Positions 1 through 5,501 of a DNA stretch of 5,501 nucleotides are shown one piece after another (the stretch's first letter is position 1; each line of letters opens with the position of its first letter). The notes under the pieces were generated by a model. The model saw only the letters and a program-made list of their open reading frames with translations. It searched no databases and was not told the DNA's origin. Both the position numbers and the translations under genes were made by a program. The DNA is taken from positions 1-5,501 of the forward strand of contig JALWQC010000266.1 in the NCBI GenBank assembly GCA_027080755.1. Reading direction: 5' to 3'. This stretch comes from Paracoccaceae bacterium. GTDB lineage: Bacteria > Pseudomonadota > Alphaproteobacteria > Rhodobacterales > Rhodobacteraceae.

Positions 1-567
1 ATAGGCCGCCGTGCGGGCATAGGCGATCTGCGCCAGCTTCTTGCGGAACTTCGGGCAGGTGCCGCCGCCCTCGTGGTTGTCCAGTTCCCAGATAATGCCG
101 GCGTAATCTTCCACATCCACAACCACGGTAACGAAATCGTGGTTCTTCGCCGCCGCGCGGATCATGGCCGGCCCGCCAATGTCGATATTTTCGATGCAGG
201 TGGCATAATCCGCACCCGAGGCTACGGTTTCCTCGAAGGGATACAGGTTCACCACCAGCAAATCGATGGCCCCGATTCCGTGTTCCTCCATCGCGGCGAC
301 ATGGGCGGGGTTGTCGCGCAGCGCCAGCAGGCCGCCATGCACCATCGGATGCAGGGTTTTGACGCGGCCGTCCATCATCTCGGGGAAATGCGTGATCTCG
401 GACACATCGGTGACCGGCAGGCCCGCCTCGCGGATCGCTTTTGCCGTCCCTCCGGTCGAGAGCATCTCTACCCCGTGTTCGTGCAGTTTCTGTGCCAGTT
501 CGATCAGGCCGGTTTTATCCGAGACAGACAGAAGGGCGCGTTTGACGGGGATGATATCGCTGGGCAT
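1..567 (-). CDS. purH: PurH, bifunctional AICAR transformylase / IMP cyclohydrolase, N-terminal part (cut by window edge)
   Basis: PurH catalyses the last two steps of IMP synthesis in the cytoplasm: formylation of AICAR using 10-formyl-tetrahydrofolate, then ring closure to IMP. Only the first 189 codons are present; the reading frame is open to the left edge, and the family is usually about 525 residues. What is visible is the N-terminal MGS-like IMP cyclohydrolase domain (about residues 5-150). It has SVSDKTG at 14-20, the phosphate-binding STGGT at 37-41, DGRVKTLHP at 66-74, VNLYPF at 106-111 and [17 protein letters not shown] at 126-142. The stretch ending ARTAAY (184-189) leads into the transformylase domain, which is outside the window. 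The ATG start has a GGAG Shine-Dalgarno 8 bases upstream (576-579). It follows the heparinase-like gene by 24 bases, so the two are probably co-transcribed. Identification is firm from the motifs. Confidence 0.97.
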   Translation of the reverse strand, partial: MPSDIIPVKRALLSVSDKTGLIELAQKLHEHGVEMLSTGGTAKAIREAGLPVTDVSEITHFPEMMDGRVKTLHPMVHGGLLALRDNPAHVAAMEEHGIGAIDLLVVNLYPFEETVASGADYATCIENIDIGGPAMIRAAAKNHDFVTVVVDVEDYAGIIWELDNHEGGGTCPKFRKKLAQIAYARTAAY

Positions 568-591
568 TAGGCAGGCTCCGTTTTGCGCGGG

Positions 592-2331
592 CTAGTCCGG
601 CAGCACCCTGTCGATAACCGGGGCGCGCTCGCCATCCTTAACCCGCTTGAATATCCAGGTTATCTGCCCCCCATACTCTACAATCGCGGAAGTTACCACG
701 ATCTGTTTGGTCGCACGCGGTTTTAATCGCCACTGGTCCAGATAGACCGAGGTTTCCAGCCCGATTTCCCCGCCTTCCTGCCGGAAAACCCAGATTTCCT
801 TGTTGGGCAGTTGCAGCGCGACGGATTTGCCATCCTCGGCCAGACTGGCGCGCACATCGGGGTGCAGGTGGAAATGGGCCTCGAACGGCAGGGCGGCATG
901 TTTTGCGGCACGGACCTTCTGGGCATCGGTGCGGGCCTGCAGGCTGTCCTGTCCGCGCAGCTCCTTGCCGTCGGGGCTCAGATACAGGCGGCGCTGGTGG
1001 ATCAGGCCGAAACGGACGGCATAGCCGTCGTGGTCCGTCAGCAACCAACTGCCCTGCCGGTCCGCGGTGCGCTTGCGCGTCACCTGCTGCGGGGTTTTCA
1101 GCAGACGTTCGCCAAAGGTGCGGCTGACAAAGCCCGGCTTGTCGATAATCGACGAGGAAACCCCCCCGACGACCACCGTATTATGCGCCCCCGTTGCCCG
1201 GCTGACATGTTCCCATTCCGCGCCAAAGGCCCGCCCCGCCCCGCAGTTCACCACCATCGGATAACGCGAGGACGACATCTCGAACGCCAGCGTGCTGGCA
1301 TGTCCGTGCTGCGAAACGGCAAAGGCCGGCGGGCGGGCGCAATCCACCAGCACCGTCAGGCGCGCGGCGGTCATGCGGTCATAGCCCATCGCCAGATTTC
1401 CGGCACGACTGCCCCGCATGCGGCTGTCGGACAGGGCCTGATCCAGCTGCCCCTCGCGCCCGCGCCCGCCACCGTGGAACCGCGTCAGCGTCCCGTCGCC
1501 AAGGCGCAAGGCCCGCAAGGTCGGGGCCGCGTTCTGCAAGGCCGTCACCAGACGCTGGTCCGCCGTCTGCCCTGCATCTTCCAGCGTGCGATAGGCCCAT
1601 GTCAGCAGGGCAAACAGTTCCATCAGCTCTTCGGGGTTACGGGTGGGAATCGCACCGGTTTCGTCGATGCTCTGCGCCGCCTCTGCCCCTAGCGCGCGGC
1701 CGGCCATAGCCAGCGATTTTTCCCGCCCCCTGAAGGACACACCGGCATACAGCAGCCCTGTCAGCGCCTCCATCCGGGGGCGACCGGCGGTTTCGCGTTT
1801 CCAGCTTTTGCCAAGATAGTTCAACTGCCGCGCCAGCGAATGGAACACAAACCCCTGCGCGCGACTGTCCAGATTGCCCAGCAGGAACCGCCCGTGCGAA
1901 CAGATCCGCATCACCCGCCGCCCCGTCAGCGCCGCCGTCCAGCCCGGCCCCTTGCCGTTGCCATAAAGCTTGATCCAGTCCAGAACCCAGGCTTGCGCCA
2001 GCTCGCGCGCGGCTTTGTCGCCCACGGCGGCCAGATCGTCCAGCCAGTGAAAACCGTGGATCTCGGCCGTGAATTCCGGTGCGGGCGAATCTATCGACCA
2101 GATGGAACGGGTCGGGGCGTGGATTTCTTCACCCGCATACACGAAATCCCCTGCCTTCAGCCGCTCGCCAGCCTCGAAAGAGCCGGTCGTGCGGGCCTCG
2201 GGGTAATGGGTGAATTTGTCCGGCACCTTGCGGGCAATCGCACGCCGCGCACGGATACGGTTCCACATGGCCGAGTTGGCGCGGTCCAGACGGGCAGCAG
2301 CAGCGCGCAACTTCCATAGAAGGGTAGACAT
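592..2331 (-). CDS. Heparinase II/III-family protein (polysaccharide lyase-like fold), substrate unknown
   Basis: A 579-residue protein with the two-part layout of the heparinase II/III family: an alpha-helical N-terminal half (about 30-300) and a beta-sandwich C-terminal domain (about 310-565). Visible marks are GPGWTAALTGRR at 128-139, TRNPEELMELFALL at 230-243, the HGH motif at 342-344 followed by VVNCGAG at 360-366, AHNTVVV at 382-388 and FHLHPDV at 487-493. In characterised lyases the second His of HGH, an Asp in the following strand and a His in the AHNT motif bind zinc. Here the Asp position appears to be Asn362. No signal peptide or membrane segment is visible; the N-terminus is basic and rich in Arg and Ala. 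The ATG start has AAGG 8 bases upstream (2340-2343). It sits between rsmB and purH, an arrangement I recall as common in Rhodobacterales. Family assignment is good, but lyase activity, substrate and location are unknown; it may act on an envelope glycan or be catalytically altered. Confidence 0.87.
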   Translation of the reverse strand: MSTLLWKLRAAAARLDRANSAMWNRIRARRAIARKVPDKFTHYPEARTTGSFEAGERLKAGDFVYAGEEIHAPTRSIWSIDSPAPEFTAEIHGFHWLDDLAAVGDKAARELAQAWVLDWIKLYGNGKGPGWTAALTGRRVMRICSHGRFLLGNLDSRAQGFVFHSLARQLNYLGKSWKRETAGRPRMEALTGLLYAGVSFRGREKSLAMAGRALGAEAAQSIDETGAIPTRNPEELMELFALLTWAYRTLEDAGQTADQRLVTALQNAAPTLRALRLGDGTLTRFHGGGRGREGQLDQALSDSRMRGSRAGNLAMGYDRMTAARLTVLVDCARPPAFAVSQHGHASTLAFEMSSSRYPMVVNCGAGRAFGAEWEHVSRATGAHNTVVVGGVSSSIIDKPGFVSRTFGERLLKTPQQVTRKRTADRQGSWLLTDHDGYAVRFGLIHQRRLYLSPDGKELRGQDSLQARTDAQKVRAAKHAALPFEAHFHLHPDVRASLAEDGKSVALQLPNKEIWVFRQEGGEIGLETSVYLDQWRLKPRATKQIVVTSAIVEYGGQITWIFKRVKDGERAPVIDRVLPD

Positions 2332-2383
2332 AAACCAGACCTTTTCGTTACCGACACAATATAACGCCCCGCAAGGGGGGATG

Positions 2384-3667
2384 TCACGCCTCCAGCGGCT
2401 TTTCTATGACCGCGGCATAAAACCCGTCCATGCCGCCACGCTCGGCCCAGAAATCGGGGCGCAAACGCATGCCGCCGTATTCATCTACCCAGTCTTCGGG
2501 CAGGTCGGCAACGGGGATCTGGCGCGCGTCCTTGTGGCGTTCCAGAAAACGGGCCATCTGGCCCTCGCCCTCGGCCGGAAGCAGCGAACAGGTGCAATAA
2601 ACCATCTTGCCGCCCGGCTTCAGCCAGTCATAGGCCCGGTCCAGCAGCTTGCCCTGCAACTGCAACAGCTTTTTCATCTCGCCGGACTTGGCAAAGGGCA
2701 GATCGGGATGGCGCCGGATGGTGCCGGTGGCGGAACAGGGCGCATCCAGCAGGATCGCATCGAAAGGCTCTGACGGGGACCAGCGCACCGCATCGGCCGC
2801 AATGATGTCCGCCGCCAACCCCGTGCGTTCCAGATTTTCCGAGACCCGCTTCAAACGCTCCTTCGACACGTCTACCGCCGTCACATCGGCCCCGCCGGCC
2901 GCCAGCTGCATGGTTTTTCCCCCAGGCGCGGCGCACAGATCCAGCACCCGCTTGCCCGCCACATCGCCCAACACCCGCGCGGGCATGGCGGCAGCGGCAT
3001 CCTGCACCCACCAGTCGCCGCTGTCATAGCCCGCCAGCGCGGAAACCTGCGCCGGTTTGTGCAGCCGCAAACTGCCCGTCGGCAAAAGCTCCGCCCCCAG
3101 CGTTTGCGCCAGCTCCCCCGCCCTGGCGGCGTCCTTCGGGGTCAGGTCCAGCGGCGCGCCTTTGGCATGGGCGGCCTCTATCGCGCGCAGGGCTTCCTCG
3201 CCGTAGGCACGCTCCATCGGGGCGGACATCCATACGGGCAGCTCCTGCGGGTCCATGTCGGCCCAGATCTCCGGTCCGTGTTCGGCCACACGCCGGGCCA
3301 CCGCATTCGTCAGCCCCGCCATATGCGCGGTTTTGCGACTGGCGCGCACCTGACGCACCGCCGCATCCACCGCCGCATGCGGCGCCACACCGTCCACCAG
3401 CAATTCACAAGCCGCCAGCCGCAGGGCGTTGCGCACCTTCAGCGGCGGGGATTTTTGCAGGAACTGGTCCAGAACAACATCGATCGGCCCCAGATTGCGC
3501 AGCGTCGCCGTCGCCAGCGATTGCGCCCGCGCCCGCCCGCCCGGCGGCAAATCCCGCAGCGGGCTATCCTTGCCGTTCACCAGATCGGACAACATTTTCC
3601 CGTCCTGCAAAACCCCGTGCAACAGCTGCGCCGCCGCCAGACGCGGGGCCATCCCCGGGGCGCTCAT
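2384..3667 (-). CDS. rsmB: RsmB/Fmu, 16S rRNA (cytosine-C5) methyltransferase
   Basis: RsmB methylates C967 (E. coli numbering) of 16S rRNA using S-adenosylmethionine. Counting from the ATG used here, the 427-residue protein has a NusB-like RNA-binding domain (about 5-130) and a C-terminal Rossmann methyltransferase domain (about 200-425). Motifs are [14 protein letters not shown] at 221-234, the SAM-binding [10 protein letters not shown] at 243-252, [15 protein letters not shown] at 308-322 with Cys311, and [10 protein letters not shown] at 359-368 with Cys360. The two cysteines are those used by m5C RNA methyltransferases for attack and product release. Start choice: ATG at 3667 overlaps the htpX TGA as ATGA and has AAGGGG 8 bases upstream (3676-3681). 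A GTG at 3673 would add two residues but lies only 2 bases from that Shine-Dalgarno, so ATG is preferred. The overlap suggests translational coupling to htpX. The exact site is inferred from the family; a close RsmF-type relative is less likely given the NusB-like domain. Confidence 0.95.
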   Translation of the reverse strand: MSAPGMAPRLAAAQLLHGVLQDGKMLSDLVNGKDSPLRDLPPGGRARAQSLATATLRNLGPIDVVLDQFLQKSPPLKVRNALRLAACELLVDGVAPHAAVDAAVRQVRASRKTAHMAGLTNAVARRVAEHGPEIWADMDPQELPVWMSAPMERAYGEEALRAIEAAHAKGAPLDLTPKDAARAGELAQTLGAELLPTGSLRLHKPAQVSALAGYDSGDWWVQDAAAAMPARVLGDVAGKRVLDLCAAPGGKTMQLAAGGADVTAVDVSKERLKRVSENLERTGLAADIIAADAVRWSPSEPFDAILLDAPCSATGTIRRHPDLPFAKSGEMKKLLQLQGKLLDRAYDWLKPGGKMVYCTCSLLPAEGEGQMARFLERHKDARQIPVADLPEDWVDEYGGMRLRPDFWAERGGMDGFYAAVIEKPLEA

Positions 3668-4584
3668 GTCCACGGCCCCTTGCGGCCACGGCCCGTGCGC
3701 GGCACCGGCGTGCGCCGTTCCTGCGCCCGGGTCGGGCGGGTGTAATGGCCGGTCTTTGCCATCGCCTCCAGCGCCGCAATGCGGTTTTCAACGTTGGGGT
3801 GGGTAGAAAACAGATTGTCCATGCGCGCTCCTGACAGGGGATTTACAATAAACATAGAAGCCGAGGCCGGATTGCGCTCGGCAGCAGGCATATCCACCTG
3901 CGCCGCCCCGATAGATATCTTTCTGAGCGCCGAGGCAAGCCCTAACGGGTTTTTACTGATCTCCGCCCCCAGCCGGTCCGCCGAATATTCCCGCGTGCGC
4001 GAAATCATCATCTGGATCAGCATCGCCGCAAACGGGGCCAGCAGCGCCGCCAGCAAAACGCCGAGAAACCCGCCGTTACGGTTGCGCCCGTGCCCGAACC
4101 ACAGGCCGAACTGCGCCAGCATGGAAATGGCACCGGCCACCGTTGCGGCAATGGTCATGGTCAGGATATCGCGGTTTTTCACATGCGCCAGCTCGTGCGC
4201 CAGAACGCCGGCCAGCTCTTCCTTGTTCAACAGACGCAGGATGCCGGTCGTCACCACCACCGCCGCATTTTCGGGGTTACGGCCGGTGGCAAAGGCGTTC
4301 GGCTGGTCCGAGCGTACGATATAGACCTTGGGCATCGGCAAATCCGCAGCCTTGGCCAGCCTGGCAACAAGCGCGTAAAGGTCGGGCATGGAATTGGGGG
4401 TTACCGGCTCTGCCGCATACATTTTCAGCACCATCTTGTCCGAGTTCCAATAGGCCATCGCATTTGTGATCACAGCGAACACAAAGGCCACAATCATGCC
4501 GCCCGTGCCACCGATCAGATAGCCCGCCCCCATGAAAACCGCCGTCAGCGCCGCCAGTAAAACCATTGTTTTCACAAAATTCAT
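3664..4584 (-). CDS. htpX: HtpX, inner-membrane zinc metalloprotease (M48 family)
   Basis: HtpX is an integral membrane protease that cleaves misfolded or damaged inner-membrane proteins, acting beside FtsH in membrane quality control. The 306-residue protein has the family's usual length and plan. There are two N-terminal membrane segments (about 6-26 and 29-46), then the conserved [14 protein letters not shown] at 91-104. The zinc site HELAH is at 130-134 (His130, Glu131, His134). Two further hydrophobic segments follow (about 141-163 and 173-194), with TREYSAD at 197-203, where Glu199 is the expected third zinc ligand. [14 protein letters not shown] at 259-272 is typical of the C-terminus. 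The last 25 or so residues form an Arg/Pro-rich tail that is likely family-variable. The ATG start has AGAGGA 6 bases upstream (4591-4596). It is the first gene of the minus-strand cluster and diverges from the DUF1674 gene. In other bacteria htpX responds to envelope or heat stress; no sigma-32 or Cpx-like site could be assigned here. Confidence 0.96.
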   Translation of the reverse strand: MNFVKTMVLLAALTAVFMGAGYLIGGTGGMIVAFVFAVITNAMAYWNSDKMVLKMYAAEPVTPNSMPDLYALVARLAKAADLPMPKVYIVRSDQPNAFATGRNPENAAVVVTTGILRLLNKEELAGVLAHELAHVKNRDILTMTIAATVAGAISMLAQFGLWFGHGRNRNGGFLGVLLAALLAPFAAMLIQMMISRTREYSADRLGAEISKNPLGLASALRKISIGAAQVDMPAAERNPASASMFIVNPLSGARMDNLFSTHPNVENRIAALEAMAKTGHYTRPTRAQERRTPVPRTGRGRKGPWT

Positions 4585-4595
4585 CGTCCGTCCTC

Positions 4596-4623
4596 TTGCC
4601 TATTCCTCAATCTTGCGCATATT
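4596..4623 (+). promoter_or_regulatory. Weak candidate sigma-70-type promoter for the DUF1674 gene
   Basis: TTGCCT (4596-4601) and CATATT (4618-4623) each match the -35 and -10 consensus at four of six positions, with a 16-base spacer. The expected transcription start would fall at or next to the ATG at 4630, which would make the mRNA leaderless. This fits the lack of a clear Shine-Dalgarno before that gene. The element lies inside the 45-base divergent gap and overlaps the htpX Shine-Dalgarno on the other strand. It is a pattern match only, and a chance match is quite possible. Confidence 0.22.
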
Positions 4624-4629
4624 GGATAT

Positions 4630-4818
4630 ATGTCACAGACCCCCGCAGAAAAAGAGGCTGCACAAGCCGAAATCGCCAAACGCGCCCTGCAAGAGGCCGC
4701 GGAACGGCGCGCAAAGCATGGCGAGCTGCACCTCCCCGAGGAAATCGGCGGCCGCGACGGCCCCGAACCGATCCGTTATGGCGATTGGGAAAAAAAGGGC
4801 ATCGCCAGCGATTTTTAG
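4630..4818 (+). CDS. DUF1674 small protein, SDHAF4/Sdh8-like succinate dehydrogenase assembly factor
   Basis: A complete 62-residue protein. The N-terminal half (about 5-30) is charged, Ala/Glu-rich and probably helical. The C-terminal half has the DUF1674 signature: LPEEIGGRDGPEP at 35-47 followed by IRYGDWEKKGIASDF to the last residue. In mitochondria the homologues SDHAF4/Sdh8 bind the flavinylated catalytic subunit of succinate dehydrogenase, protecting it and helping it join the iron-sulphur subunit. The bacterial members are inferred to act similarly in the cytoplasm. No sdh gene is in view, so the neighbourhood does not support or contradict this role. The ATG at 4630 has no good Shine-Dalgarno; only GGA lies close by (4624-4626), so leaderless or weak initiation is possible. 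It diverges from htpX, and the PAS gene follows on the same strand after 62 bases. The family call is strong; the function is transferred from eukaryotic members. Confidence 0.92.
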   Translation: MSQTPAEKEAAQAEIAKRALQEAAERRAKHGELHLPEEIGGRDGPEPIRYGDWEKKGIASDF

Positions 4819-4824
4819 GGCGTC

Positions 4825-4839
4825 CTAACCTTTTCTTAG
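4825..4839 (+). promoter_or_regulatory. Imperfect CtrA-like box upstream of the PAS gene
   Basis: CTAA (4825-4828), seven bases, then TTAG (4836-4839). The CtrA master-regulator site of alphaproteobacteria is TTAA-N7-TTAA, so each half has one mismatch and the spacing is exact. The site is also a perfect inverted repeat of its half-sites. It lies in the 62-base gap, about 40 bases before the PAS start codon. No clear -10/-35 pair could be placed next to it. A chance match is plausible in such a short AT-richer patch. Confidence 0.2.
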
Positions 4840-4844
4840 CATTT

Positions 4845-4883
4845 CACGGCCATCCTGACCTTGAAAAAGGAGGATTTGCCATG
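4845..4883 (+). promoter_or_regulatory. Hairpin able to hide the PAS-gene Shine-Dalgarno and start codon
   Basis: The strong Shine-Dalgarno AAGGAGG (4867-4873), 7 bases before the ATG, can be fully paired. CCTT (4859-4862) pairs with AAGG (4867-4870) across a GAAA loop (4863-4866). After a two-base GA bulge, ATCCT (4852-4856) pairs with AGGAT (4871-4875). After a small internal loop (4851 against 4876-4877), GGC (4848-4850) pairs with GCC (4878-4880). Past one C-A mismatch, CA (4845-4846) can pair with the TG of the start codon. That is 12 to 14 pairs by inspection. No T-run follows, so it is not an intrinsic terminator. The pairing is seen directly; a regulatory role such as an RNA thermometer is inferred. 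Confidence 0.45.
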
Positions 4884-5324
4884 TCGGATATGTTTCCGGT
4901 TGCCCGAAAAACCGACCGCGGGGCGGTCAATAAAATAGAACGGCGCGGGCTGATGGATGCCCTTGATGCCTCGCAGGCGCTGGTCTGGTTCGATGCCAAC
5001 GGGATGATTGTAGATGCCAACGACAATGCACTGGAATTGTTCGATTATTCGGAACAGGACATCCTGAAACAGGACTACTACGCCCTGTGCAAAAGCAGCC
5101 CGAACCGGCATATGGCCGACCAGCGGGAATGGGCGCGCATTGCCGACGGGCAGATGAACCACACCGAACGCAACTACAAAACCCGCACGGGGCAGGAGGT
5201 ATGGGCCTCGGTCAATTTTTCGTCGATCAAAACCGAATCGGGGCGCACCCGGCGGGTGGTGGCAATTTTTACCGACCTGAACCAGTTTTCCTGGAAACCC
5301 AACGACGTGCGCCGCGTGCGTTAG
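4881..5324 (+). CDS. Stand-alone PAS-domain sensor-like protein
   Basis: A 147-residue protein, nearly all of it one PAS domain (about 27-135). Visible landmarks are ALVWFDANGMIVDANDNAL at 33-51, LFDYSEQDIL at 53-62, a central helix with HMADQREW at 77-84, and the late strands YKTRTGQEVWASVNFSSI at 99-116 and RRVVAIFTDLNQ at 124-135. The pattern resembles the PAS modules at the front of many methyl-accepting chemotaxis proteins. No signalling output domain, signal peptide or membrane segment follows; the protein ends in a short basic tail. No cofactor-binding residue could be assigned. It may be a cytoplasmic sensor or adaptor working with a partner encoded elsewhere, or the remnant of a larger receptor. 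The start is fixed by AAGGAGG at 4867-4873; an in-frame extension to 4566 would run across the DUF1674 gene and is rejected. The upstream hairpin and possible CtrA-like box suggest regulation. Its stop overlaps the polA stop by 4 bases. Confidence 0.87.
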   Translation: MSDMFPVARKTDRGAVNKIERRGLMDALDASQALVWFDANGMIVDANDNALELFDYSEQDILKQDYYALCKSSPNRHMADQREWARIADGQMNHTERNYKTRTGQEVWASVNFSSIKTESGRTRRVVAIFTDLNQFSWKPNDVRRVR

Positions 5325-5501
5325 TGCGCCTCGGCCCAGTTTTTGCCGCTGCCGGCATCCACCACGATCGGCACGTCCAGATGCACCGCCGGTTTATGGG
5401 CGTTTTCCATGACGTTGCGCACGATGCGGGCGGTTTTTTCCACCTCGGCTTCGGGAACCTCGAAAATCAGTTCATCGTGGATTTGCAGCAACATATCAAC
5501 C
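5321..5501 (-). CDS. polA: DNA polymerase I, C-terminal end (cut by window edge)
   Basis: Only the last 59 codons and the TAA stop are in the window; the rest lies to the right. The fragment begins with MLLQIHDELIFEVPEAE, which is polymerase motif C of family A DNA polymerases. Its HDE contains the second catalytic Asp of the palm (Asp882 of E. coli Pol I) and the adjacent His. About 49 residues follow to a C-terminus ending GKNWAEAH, close to the distance in E. coli. Pol I fills gaps during excision repair and removes primers from Okazaki fragments. The gene converges on the PAS gene, and their stop codons share bases 5322-5323, leaving no room for a dedicated terminator between them. Whether the 5'-3' and 3'-5' exonuclease domains are present cannot be seen. 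Confidence 0.95.
   Translation of the reverse strand, partial: VDMLLQIHDELIFEVPEAEVEKTARIVRNVMENAHKPAVHLDVPIVVDAGSGKNWAEAH

Noticed and set aside
73..570. A 165-codon plus-strand open frame at the left end
   Set aside because: It lies opposite purH, whose minus-strand translation shows all N-terminal PurH motifs.
811..1692. A 293-codon plus-strand open frame opposite the heparinase-like gene
   Set aside because: It is antisense to a gene with clear family motifs, and its translation is rich in Arg, Gln and His with no recognisable domain, as expected from GC-rich codon bias.
2367..2378. Small CCCC/GGGG hairpin between rsmB and the heparinase-like gene, considered as a terminator
   Set aside because: Only four pairs with a four-base loop and no T-run after it on the minus strand; insufficient for an intrinsic terminator.
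3665..3673. GTG at 3673 as the rsmB start
   Set aside because: It is only 2 bases from the Shine-Dalgarno AAGGGG, whereas the ATG at 3667 has an 8-base spacing and forms the typical ATGA overlap with htpX.
3059..3745. A 228-codon plus-strand open frame opposite rsmB
   Set aside because: Low-complexity Arg/Gln/Pro-rich translation, fully antisense to rsmB, with no family resemblance.
4836..5162. A 108-codon minus-strand open frame opposite the PAS gene
   Set aside because: It has no recognisable domain, and the opposite strand encodes a convincing PAS domain with a good ribosome site.
4566..5324. A longer 252-codon version of the PAS protein
   Set aside because: The extra N-terminus runs through the DUF1674 gene in another frame, looks like shadow sequence, and the strong Shine-Dalgarno at 4867-4873 points to the ATG at 4881.
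1..5501. Search for CRISPR repeats, insertion sequences, prophage, toxin-antitoxin or defence genes
   Set aside because: No direct-repeat arrays, terminal inverted repeats, transposase or defence motifs are visible; all the space is taken by core genes with uniform composition.

Overview
The window is ordinary core chromosome, very probably from an alphaproteobacterium of the Rhodobacterales (Roseobacter/Rhodobacter-like). The basis is high GC, dense packing with gaps of 24 to 62 bases, and the gene set: DUF1674/SDHAF4-like protein, HtpX, RsmB, a heparinase II/III-family protein and PurH next to polA. The lineage is judged from protein character and remembered gene order, not from a search.

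Layout. Four genes lie on the minus strand and read leftwards as one likely operon: htpX (4584 to 3664), rsmB (start overlapping the htpX stop as ATGA), a heparinase II/III-family gene after a 52-base gap, and purH after a 24-base gap. purH runs off the left edge, leaving its first 189 codons. Diverging from htpX across only 45 bases is a small plus-strand gene for a 62-residue DUF1674 protein. Next on the plus strand is a 147-residue stand-alone PAS-domain protein. On the right edge is the last 59 codons of polA on the minus strand, whose stop codon overlaps the PAS gene stop tail-to-tail.

The genes are a mixed housekeeping set: inner-membrane protein quality control (HtpX), 16S rRNA m5C methylation (RsmB), purine synthesis (PurH), DNA repair and replication (PolA) and probable flavinylation or assembly of succinate dehydrogenase (DUF1674). 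The heparinase-like protein and the PAS protein have no assigned role. I see no mobile element, CRISPR array, rRNA, tRNA or phage gene, and no stretch over 300 bases lacks a gene.

The most interesting non-coding signal is just upstream of the PAS gene. The strong Shine-Dalgarno sequence and part of the start codon can fold into one long imperfect hairpin with a GAAA loop, a possible translational switch. An imperfect CtrA-like site lies about 40 bases upstream of the PAS start. Neither has been tested.
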